From Serratia proteamaculans (GTDB lineage: Bacteria; Pseudomonadota; Gammaproteobacteria; Enterobacterales; Enterobacteriaceae), in assembly GCF_013337185.1 (NCBI RefSeq), contig NZ_SWDE01000001.1:806001-870000 (forward strand): a DNA stretch of 64,000 nucleotides. The letters are read 5' to 3'. A program made the translations under genes and the position numbers. The notes beneath the pieces are model-generated. The model did no database searches. It was not told the DNA's origin and saw only the letters and a program-made list of their open reading frames with translations. Positions 17,628-26,683 of this stretch are shown piece by piece (within the stretch, counting starts at the first letter, position 1; the number at the start of each line of letters is the position of its first letter).

Positions 17628-18779
17628 ATGAGTTCATCGTGTATAGAAGATGTGAGCATCCAGGACAACCAATGGTATCGCATCGCTAATGAAATGCTCA
17701 GCATGGCCGGTATTGAAATAAACGGCTCACGCCCTTTCGATATTCAGGTTAAAAATCCCAATTTTTTTAAACGCGTGCTGCAGGACGGTTCTCTTGGCCT
17801 GGGCGAAAGCTATATGGATGGCTGGTGGGAATGTGAACGGCTGGATATATTCTTTCAACACGTGGTGCGTGCCGGGCTGGAAAAGAAACTCCCCCGCCAT
17901 TTAAAAGATACCCTGCGTATTGCTGCCGCGCGCCTCACCAATTTGCAATCGAAGAAACGCGCCTGGATAGTCGGTAAAGAACATTACGATCTGGGGAACG
18001 ATCTGTTTACGCAGATGCTCGATCCGCATATGCAATATTCCTGCGCCTACTGGAAAGAAGCCACCACGCTGGAAGAAGCGCAAGAAGCCAAGCTGCGGAT
18101 GATTTGCGAAAAACTGCAGCTGCAGCCGGGCATGAACCTGCTGGATATTGGCTGTGGCTGGGGCGGACTTTCCGCCTATGCGGCGAAAAACTATGGTGTT
18201 TCGGTGGTGGGTGTGACCATTTCCGCCGAACAACAAAAACTGGCTCAGGAACATTGCGCCGGGCTGGACGTCGATATTCGGTTACAGGACTACCGCGATT
18301 TACACCAGCTGTTTGACCGTATTGTTTCTGTCGGCATGTTCGAGCACGTCGGTCCGAAAAATTACCACACCTATTTTAAAGTGGTGGAACGTAATTTAAA
18401 ACCGGACGGTCTGTTCCTGCTGCACACCATTGGCTCGAATCGGACAGATATGAATGTTGACCCGTGGATCAACAAATATATCTTCCCGAATGGCTGTCTG
18501 CCGTCGATCTCACATATTGCCCAGGCCAGTGAGGGGCATTTCGTGATGGAAGATTGGCATAATATTGGCGCCGATTATGATCGCACCCTGATGGCCTGGT
18601 ACGAACGCTTCAAACAGGCGTGGCCACTGCTTGCCCAGCGTTATTCAGATCGTTTCGAACGCATGTTCAGCTATTATCTGAACGCCTGCGCCGGAGCCTT
18701 CCGCGCACGTGATATTCAACTGTGGCAAGTGGTATTCAGCCCTAAAGGGGTTGACGGCGGTATTCGCGTAACGCGTTAA
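17628..18779 (+). CDS. cfa: Cyclopropane-fatty-acyl-phospholipid synthase
   Basis: Adds a methylene from S-adenosylmethionine across the double bond of unsaturated acyl chains in membrane phospholipids, a stationary-phase and acid-stress adaptation. It is 383 residues (E. coli 382). The SAM motif is LDIGCGWGGL; YDLGNDLF, FEHVGPKNY and MQYSCAYWK are family segments, and the active-site Cys region LNACAGAFRARDIQLWQ is intact. The ATG at 17628 follows GGAG by 7 bases. Confidence 0.97.
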   Translation: MSSSCIEDVSIQDNQWYRIANEMLSMAGIEINGSRPFDIQVKNPNFFKRVLQDGSLGLGESYMDGWWECERLDIFFQHVVRAGLEKKLPRHLKDTLRIAAARLTNLQSKKRAWIVGKEHYDLGNDLFTQMLDPHMQYSCAYWKEATTLEEAQEAKLRMICEKLQLQPGMNLLDIGCGWGGLSAYAAKNYGVSVVGVTISAEQQKLAQEHCAGLDVDIRLQDYRDLHQLFDRIVSVGMFEHVGPKNYHTYFKVVERNLKPDGLFLLHTIGSNRTDMNVDPWINKYIFPNGCLPSISHIAQASEGHFVMEDWHNIGADYDRTLMAWYERFKQAWPLLAQRYSDRFERMFSYYLNACAGAFRARDIQLWQVVFSPKGVDGGIRVTR

Positions 18780-18798
18780 TCTCGACGCTTCCAATAAA

Positions 18799-18836
18799 AG
18801 AACCCCGGCTAGCTTGCACTGACCGGGGTTCTTTTT
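18799..18836. terminator. Bidirectional terminator between cfa and the I78 lipoprotein gene
   Basis: AGAACCCCGG/CCGGGGTTCT arms (18799-18808, 18823-18832) with TTTT on the plus side and an AAAA tract on the other side. Confidence 0.88.
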
Positions 18837-18859
18837 ATGTATTGACCAGCGTGGGTATA

Positions 18860-19156
18860 TCAGCCGCAATACACCCGGATGATCTTATCATCACTATCGC
18901 CGAGGAAGTTCAGCCGACGCAGGTTAAAGTCCATCGTGACCGCAGAGTTATACGGTATAGCGCGCACTTGCGACTCAATCTGCACGCCTTCCAGCGCTGA
19001 CATCGGTTTGCCGACATAGTTCTGATATTGCGCTGCGCCGCAGGTATCGTTCTCTGCATCCGCCGCCGTGTTGGCGGTACCCTGTTCAGGCGAGCTGCTA
19101 CAAGCACTCAGCGCCAACAGCGCCGTTAACATCAACGTTTTCCCATAAAACTTCAC
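18860..19156 (-). CDS. Lipoprotein of the peptidase inhibitor I78 family
   Basis: A 98-residue protein with a lipoprotein signal (lipobox LSAC, Cys19) and a C-terminal domain of the I78 type: CGAAQYQNYVGKP at the start, RAIPYNSAVTMDFNLRRLN in the core and IIRVYCG at the end. I78 proteins resemble small serine-protease inhibitors of the potato-I fold, with a reactive loop in the RAIPYNS region. Residues after the lipobox favour outer-membrane sorting. I infer protection of the envelope from the cell's own or foreign proteases. It is absent from the E. coli cfa-ribE junction. Confidence 0.78.
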   Translation of the reverse strand: MKFYGKTLMLTALLALSACSSSPEQGTANTAADAENDTCGAAQYQNYVGKPMSALEGVQIESQVRAIPYNSAVTMDFNLRRLNFLGDSDDKIIRVYCG

Positions 19157-19185
19157 GCGATAGCTCCTCTCTGGTTTGTCGTTCG

Positions 19186-19836
19186 TCAGATCTTCTGCGC
19201 CAGCGCACTCGCCGCCGCCATTGCCGCTTCACGGCTCGCCAACACCCGCTCGACAGTGTCAACCACCGCCTGCGTTTGTGGATCGATTTCAATATTCACC
19301 TTATCACCCAGGCGTTTTTTGCCCAGCGTGGTGCGCTCCAGAGTTTCCGGGATCAAATGTACGCAAAAACGATTATTGACGACCTCACCGATAGTCAGAC
19401 TAATACCATCGATGCCAATGAAGCCTTTGTGCAGAACGTATTTCATCAGTTCCGCGTCCGGCATGCGCAGCCATATCTGACGATTATTCTCAGAGGTATA
19501 AATCTTGGCAACCTCTGCCGTGCAGATAATATGGCCGGACATCAGGTGACCGCCAATTTCATCATTAAATTTGGCCGCTCTTTCGATGTTGACCACGTCA
19601 CCCAACGTCAATTCACCAAGGTTGGTCAGGCGCAGCGTCTCTTTGATCAAATCAAAACTGACGCGGTTGCCCTCTACCGCAGTGACGGTCAGGCAGCAAC
19701 CGTTATGAGACACCGACGCGCCAAGCTCCAGCCCGGGCAGCAGTTCAGTAGGCATCTCGATGACGTGAGTGCGGAAGTTGGATTTTTCATCAATGGCGAC
19801 CAGCGGCGCGGTGCCTTGTACGATACCGGTGAACAT
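19186..19836 (-). CDS. ribE: Riboflavin synthase, alpha subunit
   Basis: Dismutates two 6,7-dimethyl-8-ribityllumazine molecules into riboflavin and a pyrimidine that is recycled. It is 216 residues (E. coli RibC/RibE 213). Two lumazine-binding repeats are seen, MFTGIVQG with SHNGCCLTV in the first and GHIICTAEV with [11 protein letters not shown] in the second. It is divergent from mdtK across 242 bases, the E. coli arrangement. I see no FMN riboswitch fold here; in enterobacteria that element precedes ribB. Confidence 0.95.
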   Translation of the reverse strand: MFTGIVQGTAPLVAIDEKSNFRTHVIEMPTELLPGLELGASVSHNGCCLTVTAVEGNRVSFDLIKETLRLTNLGELTLGDVVNIERAAKFNDEIGGHLMSGHIICTAEVAKIYTSENNRQIWLRMPDAELMKYVLHKGFIGIDGISLTIGEVVNNRFCVHLIPETLERTTLGKKRLGDKVNIEIDPQTQAVVDTVERVLASREAAMAAASALAQKI

Positions 19837-20078
19837 GTGGGCCTCTTCTTTCTAAAAATGTTTAAAGCGCTTGGGGCAGTTTGCCCCAGTTGACGATGAA
19901 AACCAAACCCGAGGCGACAAAAAATCTGCAGCTGCGCATTTAATAACTATTTCATCACAGCATTTGCTTAACCACGCCGAGCGGGTACAATCTTTTTGAC
20001 AAAATTCCGCTATTTTTAATTGTTGTCCTTTCACGACGACCTTTCCCTCCATCATAAATAAATAGAAAAGGTGTATGC

Positions 20079-21455
20079 GTGCAGAAGTACTTAATTGAAG
20101 CGCGTAGCTTATTGGCCCTCGCTATCCCGGTGATCATCGCGCAAATATCACAAACCGCAATGGGCGTGGTTGATACCATTATGGCCGGTGCCTACAGCGC
20201 CACAGATATGGCGGCGGTTGCCGTGGGTACCTCAATCTGGCTACCGGCTATCCTGTTCGGCCACGGCCTGCTGCTGGCGCTAACGCCGGTGATTGCACAG
20301 CTCAATGGCGCTGGCCGACGCGATCGCATCGCTCATCAGGTGCGTCAGGGCTTTTGGCTGGCCGCCGCCGTCTCACTGCTGGTAATTATCGTGCTGTATA
20401 ACAGCAAGTTTGTCATCGACATGATGCACAACATCGACCCGCGGTTGGCGGATAAAGCGGTGGGCTATCTGCATGCCATCATGTGGGGCGCGCCGGGCTA
20501 TCTGTTCTTCCAGGTGCTGCGTGGCCAATGCGAAGGCCTGTCGAAAACCAAACCGGGCATGGTGATTGGCTTTCTCGGCCTGCTGGTGAATATCCCGATT
20601 AACTATATTTTCATCTACGGCAAATTCGGCATGCCGGAGCTGGGTGGCGTCGGTTGCGGCGTGGCAACCGCCAGCGTTTACTGGTTTATGTTCCTGGCGA
20701 TGCGTTGGTACGTAAAACGCGCCCCTTCACAACGCGATATTCTGCCACACGAAGGCAGCAGCATGCGGCCAGACTGGCCGGCGATGAAACGCTTATTCGG
20801 CATTGGCCTGCCGGTAGCGCTGGCGCTGTTCTTTGAGGTCACGCTGTTCGCTATCGTCGCCCTGTTGGTGTCGCCACTGGGCATTGTTTCCGTGGCCGGG
20901 CACCAGATTGCACTTAACTTCAGCGCACTGATGTTTGTATTGCCATTGTCACTGGGGGTCAGCGCAACTATCCGCGTCGGCTATCGGTTGGGTGAAGGCT
21001 CGGTTGAAGGTGCGCGAATTGCCGCCTATGCGGCTATTGCCGTCGGTATCGCCATGGCCTGCTGCACCGCGCTGTTTACCGCCACCTTCCGTGAACAAAT
21101 TGCCCTGCTGTATAACGACAGCCCGGCGGTGGTTGCCATGGCCTCGCACCTGATGCTGCTGGCGGCTATTTACCAGATTTCCGACTCTATTCAGGTGATC
21201 GGCAGCGGCATTCTGCGTGGTTATAAAGATACCCGTTCAATCTTCTTCATCACCTTTGTAGCCTATTGGATCCTGGGGCTGCCGAGCGGTTATGTGCTGG
21301 CGCTGACCGATATCCTGGTACCGGCAATGGGGCCTAGCGGATTCTGGATTGGCTTTATCATTGGCCTGACCTTCGCCGCCATCATGATGGCCATGCGTAT
21401 GCGCTGGCTGCAAAGACAACCGGCGGCACTGATCCTGCAGCGCTCCACCCGTTAA
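20079..21455 (+). CDS. mdtK: Multidrug efflux pump of the MATE family
   Basis: Cation-coupled exporter (NorM class) of fluoroquinolones, dyes and other cationic drugs, 458 residues with 12 membrane segments (E. coli 457). The sequence [13 protein letters not shown] in TM1 and [11 protein letters not shown] mid-protein are family segments, as are [19 protein letters not shown] in TM10. The start is the GTG at 20079 ([18 protein letters not shown]), which matches E. coli; AAAAGG lies upstream. Confidence 0.94.
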   Translation: MQKYLIEARSLLALAIPVIIAQISQTAMGVVDTIMAGAYSATDMAAVAVGTSIWLPAILFGHGLLLALTPVIAQLNGAGRRDRIAHQVRQGFWLAAAVSLLVIIVLYNSKFVIDMMHNIDPRLADKAVGYLHAIMWGAPGYLFFQVLRGQCEGLSKTKPGMVIGFLGLLVNIPINYIFIYGKFGMPELGGVGCGVATASVYWFMFLAMRWYVKRAPSQRDILPHEGSSMRPDWPAMKRLFGIGLPVALALFFEVTLFAIVALLVSPLGIVSVAGHQIALNFSALMFVLPLSLGVSATIRVGYRLGEGSVEGARIAAYAAIAVGIAMACCTALFTATFREQIALLYNDSPAVVAMASHLMLLAAIYQISDSIQVIGSGILRGYKDTRSIFFITFVAYWILGLPSGYVLALTDILVPAMGPSGFWIGFIIGLTFAAIMMAMRMRWLQRQPAALILQRSTR

Positions 21456-21460
21456 GACTG

Positions 21461-21493
21461 GCCACCGGTTGGCATCGCCTGCCGGTGGCTTTG
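21461..21493 (+). terminator. Hairpin after mdtK
   Basis: GCCACCGG/CCGGTGGC arms (21461-21468, 21482-21489) followed by a short TTT. Weak terminator candidate. Confidence 0.5.
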
Positions 21494-21577
21494 GCACCAT
21501 CACTGCGGAAAAAATCACCGCACTGCACACAAGCGCAGCAATCGCGTGAAATACCGGATAAAATTACGTTTTTCTCC

Positions 21578-21606
21578 TTGCCAGCACGCAGGTTGCTCGT
21601 TAATAT
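21578..21606 (+). promoter_or_regulatory. Promoter of the tRNA-Val cluster
   Basis: TTGCCA (21578-21583) and TAATAT (21601-21606), spacer 17, followed by a GC-rich discriminator (TCGTCCCCGC). Such discriminators are typical of stable-RNA promoters under stringent control. Confidence 0.72.
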
Positions 21607-21643
21607 TCGTCCCCGCTGTCAGCCATGACAGACAGGAAAAGAT

Positions 21644-21720
21644 GCGTCCGTAGCTCAGTTGGTTAGAGCACCACCTTGACATGGTGGGGGTCGGTGGTTC
21701 GAGTCCACTCGGACGCACCA
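21644..21720 (+). tRNA. tRNA-Val(GAC), copy 1
   Basis: 77 bases with CCA encoded. Acceptor arms GCGTCCG/CGGACGC pair fully, the D-loop has AGCTCAGTTGGTTAGAGC, the anticodon loop is CTTGACATG (GAC), and the T-arm has GGTTCGAGTCC. Confidence 0.97.
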
Positions 21721-21741
21721 AATTCCTAAAAGCAGTACAGT

Positions 21742-21818
21742 GCGTCCGTAGCTCAGTTGGTTAGAGCACCACCTTGACATGGTGGGGGTCGGTGGTTCGA
21801 GTCCACTCGGACGCACCA
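21742..21818 (+). tRNA. tRNA-Val(GAC), copy 2
   Basis: Identical in sequence to copy 1, with a 21-base spacer before it. The spacer differs from the next one at only a few positions. Confidence 0.97.
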
Positions 21819-21839
21819 AATATCTAAAAGCAGTGCAGT

Positions 21840-21916
21840 GCGTCCGTAGCTCAGTTGGTTAGAGCACCACCTTGACATGGTGGGGGTCGGTGGTTCGAGT
21901 CCACTCGGACGCACCA
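21840..21916 (+). tRNA. tRNA-Val(GAC), copy 3
   Basis: Identical to copies 1 and 2. The third copy lies in a 98-base tandem repeat unit. E. coli has two copies (valV, valW) at the matching locus. Confidence 0.97.
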
Positions 21917-22057
21917 AATCATTGTTTCCTCAGTTTCACCCTATCGACTCGCGCTTCCTCTACCGTTAACTCGCCAGTACGATCCCGTAGCTTTGCTCCT
22001 GTCACCGCAAGCGGCATCAGGTATCATCAAGGCGAATACCTTATCAGGACCGAATCC

Positions 22058-22363
22058 ATGCTGACATTTACTGCCCAGACCCCGTTCGAGAAACTCGACA
22101 ACGGACTCATCCGTCGACAAGGCATCATGAGCAACGGCGCCCGTGCCACCGAAGTGAAATTCGACGCTGGTACCTTTGGTCAGTTGCAAAAGCGTGATTT
22201 CGCTCTGCAAACGCAGGTGGTTTCCGGTGAGTTTGAATTTACCCTGGGCAATGACATTCAGGTGGTGGTCGCCGGTGAAAGCATCATGATCCCTGCCAAC
22301 ACCGCCAGCGGCTGTTTCTGTCTGACGGCAGGTACCCTGTGGGAAATCATCACTACACGCTGA
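22058..22363 (+). CDS. Small KdgF-like cupin lacking metal ligands
   Basis: A 101-residue single-domain cupin. The segment VVSGEFEFTLGN followed by VVVAGESIMIPANTASG matches the second half of a KdgF-type cupin. The first metal motif, normally GxxHxH followed by Gln/Glu, reads FGQLQKRDFALQTQ with no histidine, and the usual PHG of motif 2 reads ASG. It probably does not bind a metal in the standard way, so it may bind a ligand or be a non-catalytic relative. AGGA stands 8 bases before ATG 22058. It is single, between the tRNAs and pykF. The true function is unknown. Confidence 0.7.
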   Translation: MLTFTAQTPFEKLDNGLIRRQGIMSNGARATEVKFDAGTFGQLQKRDFALQTQVVSGEFEFTLGNDIQVVVAGESIMIPANTASGCFCLTAGTLWEIITTR

Positions 22364-22482
22364 TCGTTAATACCTGCACTTATAAAGCGGTTATTTGCGC
22401 AACAAACCCCAGCTAAGGGTTTGCATTTGCGCCCTATTTACTGCTGATTTGACGGAACCGAGGTTTTGCATCGGTTTTTTAT

Positions 22483-22511
22483 TTTGTTTCCCGCCGCTTA
22501 GCCTTTATAAT
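22483..22511 (+). promoter_or_regulatory. pykF promoter
   Basis: TTGTTT (22483-22488) and TATAAT (22506-22511), spacer 17. The start would be near 22518, leaving a leader of about 248 bases. Confidence 0.75.
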
Positions 22512-22526
22512 GCGCAACGTCTTTCA

Positions 22527-22540
22527 GTTGAATGGTTTCA
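22527..22540 (+). promoter_or_regulatory. Cra (FruR) operator of pykF
   Basis: GTTGAATGGTTTCA matches the Cra site pattern (TGAA-W-x-x-TTCA) and lies about +10 to +23 of the predicted transcript, a repressing position. Cra repression of pykF is established in E. coli. Confidence 0.75.
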
Positions 22541-22765
22541 GCCCTTGATCTGCGAAAACGCAATAACAACACATTTTCATCTCATCACGTTGCGCAGCAT
22601 CCCCGCATCCCGGCGCTGGCTGAATTTTTCCGCCCCATTTCGACTCTGGTCACCTATCCTTAACTGTGTTTTGCACCACCAGGAACGACTCAAATCCCTT
22701 ATCAGTGGCCTGACCGCTGGTTTTATTCGTTTTATTATCCATCACAACTTGTAGAAAAATCCGTC

Positions 22766-24178
22766 ATGAAAAAGACCAAAATTGTTTGTACCATCGGTCC
22801 AAAAACCGAATCGGAAGAAATGCTGACCAACCTGCTGAATGCGGGCATGAACGTAATGCGCCTTAACTTCTCCCACGGCGATTATGAAGAGCACGGCAAC
22901 CGCATCAAGAACATGCGCGCCGTGATGGCGAAAACCGGTCAGAACGCCGGCATCCTGTTGGATACCAAAGGCCCGGAAATTCGCACCATGAAACTGGAAG
23001 GCGGTAAAGACGCGGCGCTGGTTGCCGGCCAGACCTTCACTTTCACCACCGATCAGAGCGTTATCGGCAACAACGAACGCGTTGCGGTAACCTACGCAGG
23101 CTTTAGCGCTGACCTGAAAATCGGCAACACCGTGTTGGTGGATGACGGCCTGATCGGCATGGAAGTCACCAACGTGACCGAAAACGAAGTTGTCTGTAAG
23201 GTACTGAACAGCGGCGACCTGGGCGAAAACAAAGGCGTTAACCTGCCGGGCGTTTCCATCCAGCTGCCTGCACTGGCCGAAAAAGACAAACGCGACCTGA
23301 TTTTCGGCTGCGAACAAGGCGTGGACTTCGTTGCCGCTTCCTTCATTCGCAAGCGTTCTGACGTGCTGGAAATTCGTGAGCACCTGAAAGCGCACGGCGG
23401 CGCGCAGATCCAAATCATCTCCAAAATCGAAAACCAGGAAGGCCTGAACAACTTCGACGAAATTCTCGAAGCGTCTGACGGCATCATGGTTGCTCGTGGC
23501 GATCTGGGCGTTGAAATCCCGGTAGAAGAAGTGATCTTCGCTCAGAAGATGATGATCGAAAAATGTAACCGTGCACGTAAAGTGGTGATCACCGCCACCC
23601 AAATGCTCGATTCCATGATCAAGAACCCGCGCCCTACCCGCGCAGAAGCCGGCGACGTTGCTAACGCCATTCTGGACGGTACCGACGCCGTGATGCTGTC
23701 TGGTGAGAGCGCCAAGGGCAAGTACCCACTGGAAGCCGTTACCATCATGGCGACCATCTGTGAGCGCACCGATCGCGTGATGCCAAGCCGTATCGACAGC
23801 CTGCATGACAACCGCAAGCTGCGCATCACCGAAGCCGTATGCCGTGGTGCGGTTGAAACCGCAGAGAAACTGGATGCTCCACTGATCGTGGTTGCCACCA
23901 GCGGCGGTAAATCAGCCAAGTCCGTGCGTAAATACTTCCCTAACGCCGTGATCCTGGCGCTGACCACCAACGAAACTACCGCTCATCAGCTTATTCTGAC
24001 CAAGGGCGTGATCCCACAGATGGTTAAGGAAATCGCCTCTACCGACGACTTCTATCGCATCGGTAAAGAAGCGGCACTGGCCAGCGGTTTGGCACAAAAA
24101 GGCGACGTTGTGGTGATGGTTTCTGGTGCTCTGGTACCAAGCGGCACTACCAATACTGCCTCGGTTCACGTGCTTTAA
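22766..24178 (+). CDS. pykF: Pyruvate kinase I, fructose 1,6-bisphosphate activated
   Basis: Makes pyruvate and ATP from phosphoenolpyruvate. It is 470 residues, the E. coli PykF length. Conserved elements: [11 protein letters not shown] at the N-terminus, the Arg/Asn of MRLNFSHG, the catalytic Lys of [10 protein letters not shown], the metal-binding [10 protein letters not shown] and TQMLDSMI. The C-domain ends [18 protein letters not shown]. No strong Shine-Dalgarno precedes the ATG. It opposes ppsA, also in the window, and both have candidate Cra sites. Confidence 0.98.
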   Translation: MKKTKIVCTIGPKTESEEMLTNLLNAGMNVMRLNFSHGDYEEHGNRIKNMRAVMAKTGQNAGILLDTKGPEIRTMKLEGGKDAALVAGQTFTFTTDQSVIGNNERVAVTYAGFSADLKIGNTVLVDDGLIGMEVTNVTENEVVCKVLNSGDLGENKGVNLPGVSIQLPALAEKDKRDLIFGCEQGVDFVAASFIRKRSDVLEIREHLKAHGGAQIQIISKIENQEGLNNFDEILEASDGIMVARGDLGVEIPVEEVIFAQKMMIEKCNRARKVVITATQMLDSMIKNPRPTRAEAGDVANAILDGTDAVMLSGESAKGKYPLEAVTIMATICERTDRVMPSRIDSLHDNRKLRITEAVCRGAVETAEKLDAPLIVVATSGGKSAKSVRKYFPNAVILALTTNETTAHQLILTKGVIPQMVKEIASTDDFYRIGKEAALASGLAQKGDVVVMVSGALVPSGTTNTASVHVL

Positions 24179-24206
24179 TATAAAACGTGACATAATTATT
24201 TTGACA

Positions 24207-24233
24207 AAAACGCCGCTTAGCGGCGTTTTTTTT
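24207..24233 (+). terminator. Terminator of pykF
   Basis: Ten-base arms AAAACGCCGC/GCGGCGTTTT with a TTA loop and an extended T-run. Confidence 0.93.
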
Positions 24234-24723
<490 letters not shown>

Positions 24724-24740
24724 GATAGCTTCGGTTATTG

Positions 24741-24772
24741 AAAACGGCGCACAATGTGCGCCGTTTTTTTTG
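24741..24772 (+). terminator. Terminator of lpp
   Basis: Twelve-base perfect arms AAAACGGCGCAC/GTGCGCCGTTTT, loop AAT, then a T-run. Confidence 0.94.
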
Positions 24773-24867
24773 TCTGCAAATTTCCCCTCTTGTTCCCCCC
24801 TGCCGTCAGGCGAAAAAAAAGGGCTCAGCACGCTGAACCCCTCGGAATTACCCATTAAGACCGCGTT

Positions 24868-25881
24868 TTAATTCACCGAACTGATAGGTGCGCTCTTGAA
24901 TAGGCCTTTATTCGCTTCCTGAGAGGCTACAGGCGTTAAACTGACCTCAGATGGGCTCTGCCCCAGGTTAACCAGTACCGGCATGCCAGAACGGCGTACA
25001 ACCGCGCTGTCGAACACGGCCTTATCGGTCTGGGCATCCCCCACAAAAGCTTTCTCGGTTTTCGACAACGCGATCGGCATGGTCTGTGGATCGTCGCTTT
25101 CAACTCTCGACAGTGGCTGATGCACTTCTACGTAGCGCTTACCGTCCGGCTCAACGGAAATTTTCACCGGGTCGTTGATTACCTGCACGCGGGTGCCACG
25201 CGGAACCATATTAAACAACGCTTCGATATCCGTTGGGCGCAGGCGAATACAGCCGGAGCTGACGCGCATGCCGATACCAAAGTTGGCGTTGGTGCCGTGG
25301 ATCAGGTATTCACCGTGTCCCATGGCCAGACGCATGGCAAACAGGCCCATTGGGTTTTCAGGCCCGGCCGGTACGACGCCAGGCAGTTTCACCCCTTTTT
25401 CCAGGTAGCGTTTACGGATATTGGCCGTCGGCGTCCAGGTTGGGTTCGGGATTTTTTGGCTGACAGAGGTCACCTGCAGTGGCGTGTGCATCCCCGTCTG
25501 GCCGATACCGATAGGATAAACAATCACTTTGTTCTCGCCTTTCGGGTAGTAGTACAGGCGCAGTTCGGCCAGGTTGACCACAATCCCTTCACGCTTGGTA
25601 TCCGGCAACAGCATCTGGGTCGGGATAGTTAATACCGAACCTGGTTTGGGCAGGAAGGGATCGGTGCCCGGATTGGCTTCCAGCATGCCCAGCAAACCAA
25701 TTTTATAGTCAGCGGCAATCGCCTCCAGCGGGCGGCCATCATTGGGTACGGTATAGGTGGTGTTCTCGCCAATCAGACGGCTGTCCGGCGGCGGCAGCGG
25801 GTATTCGCTCGCACTGGCGGCCTGGGTGCCAGTCAGTACGGTGGCAAATAGCATGCCCATTAAACTCAACGCACGTTTCAT
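24868..25881 (-). CDS. ldtE: L,D-transpeptidase, YnhG/LdtE type
   Basis: Periplasmic YkuD-domain enzyme. E. coli LdtE makes 3-3 mDAP-mDAP cross-links in peptidoglycan. It is 337 residues (E. coli 334): signal peptide (about 1-25), an N-terminal LysM-like segment (about 43-88), and the catalytic motif HGTNANFGIGMRVSSGCIR with His195 and Cys211. The ATG at 25881 is preferred because AGGG is 7 bases upstream; the ATG two codons earlier would abut the AGGG. Its place beside lpp is conserved from E. coli. Confidence 0.93.
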   Translation of the reverse strand: MKRALSLMGMLFATVLTGTQAASASEYPLPPPDSRLIGENTTYTVPNDGRPLEAIAADYKIGLLGMLEANPGTDPFLPKPGSVLTIPTQMLLPDTKREGIVVNLAELRLYYYPKGENKVIVYPIGIGQTGMHTPLQVTSVSQKIPNPTWTPTANIRKRYLEKGVKLPGVVPAGPENPMGLFAMRLAMGHGEYLIHGTNANFGIGMRVSSGCIRLRPTDIEALFNMVPRGTRVQVINDPVKISVEPDGKRYVEVHQPLSRVESDDPQTMPIALSKTEKAFVGDAQTDKAVFDSAVVRRSGMPVLVNLGQSPSEVSLTPVASQEANKGLFKSAPISSVN

Positions 25882-26121
25882 TATCATCCCTATTATGCTT
25901 ATTACGGTTCGGCCACAAGGCTAACGGGCACTTGGCGGCGGGTAAATCAGACAAGACCTGATTAATACTAGCAATGCTGCAGTTAAAGGCAATAAGTCCT
26001 CTAAAAATCAACATGTTATAACGTAATCGCTTTATGGATTTGTCAATGTAACGTCAAGGGGTAAGCTGCTGATATGTCACTGATTTGCGGGGCGAACGAA
26101 TGGGGTGTTGAGGGTTTGTAA

Positions 26122-26165
26122 AGACTCATTGACACAGGAAATACCAGTAACGCATCAATGAGTCT
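26122..26165. repeat. Eleven-base inverted repeat after the suf operon
   Basis: AGACTCATTGA (26122-26132) and TCAATGAGTCT (26155-26165) are perfect complements around a 22-base loop, starting 9 bases after the sufE stop. On the minus strand only TTT follows, so it could be a weak terminator, an mRNA 3' stabiliser or a protein site. Confidence 0.6.
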
Positions 26166-26174
26166 ACCGCTATG

Positions 26175-26588
26175 TCACAACTTGGCAGCCTGACTGCGGA
26201 TAGCGCGGATCATCGCCTCTAACCCTTGCGAACGTGACGGTGTCAGGTGCTGACTCAACGCCAATTCGGCGAAGAAGGGGCGAACATCCAGCTCGACAAT
26301 CTGCTGCGGCGTCATTTGGTGATAAAGAATAAACACCACCGCCAGCAACCCTTTGACGATTGCCGCATCACTGTCGCCATGGAATTCAACACGCCCCTGC
26401 TCATCAAGCTGCATCACAATCCATACCTGGCTCTGACAGCCGGAAATCAGATTGCCCGCCTGACGTTCCGTATCGTCAAGCGCCGGCAGCTTGGCGCCCA
26501 GCTCAATGACATACAGGTACTTATCTTCCCAATTCAGGCAACGGGAGAAATTACGCACTAACTTATCTTTGTCCGGCAAGTTCGCCAT
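26175..26588 (-). CDS. sufE: Cysteine desulfurase sulfur acceptor
   Basis: Takes the persulfide from SufS and passes it to SufB. It is 137 residues from ATG 26588 (E. coli 138). The acceptor Cys51 lies in SGCQSQVW, at the same number as in E. coli. An upstream ATG at 26606 is in frame, but AAGGA stands before 26588 and homology begins there. It is the last gene of sufABCDSE and follows sufS by 95 bases. Confidence 0.95.
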   Translation of the reverse strand: MANLPDKDKLVRNFSRCLNWEDKYLYVIELGAKLPALDDTERQAGNLISGCQSQVWIVMQLDEQGRVEFHGDSDAAIVKGLLAVVFILYHQMTPQQIVELDVRPFFAELALSQHLTPSRSQGLEAMIRAIRSQAAKL

Positions 26589-26683
26589 GAGGATCCTTTC
26601 AATCATTCAGGGGCCGGCATGCCGACCCCATGTCACTGACTACAGGCATTGATTCACCCGGAGGGATTAAGCTCCGGTCTGTC

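Larger units (their letters stand above)
21644..21916 (+). repeat. Tandem 98-bp repeat (tRNA plus spacer)
   Basis: Three tRNA genes in perfect 98-base register. Spacers 21721-21741 and 21819-21839 share the core CTAAAAGCAGT, so the array grew by unequal recombination. Confidence 0.9.

Noticed and set aside
19837..20078. FMN riboswitch before ribE
   Set aside because: The conserved riboswitch segments are not present; in enterobacteria this element precedes ribB.
21600..22057. Integration site for a mobile element at the tRNA-Val genes
   Set aside because: No integrase and no partial tRNA 3' repeat nearby; downstream genes are backbone-like.
22742..23806. Open frame of 354 codons antisense to pykF
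   Set aside because: Shadow frame of a highly expressed gene with biased codons.
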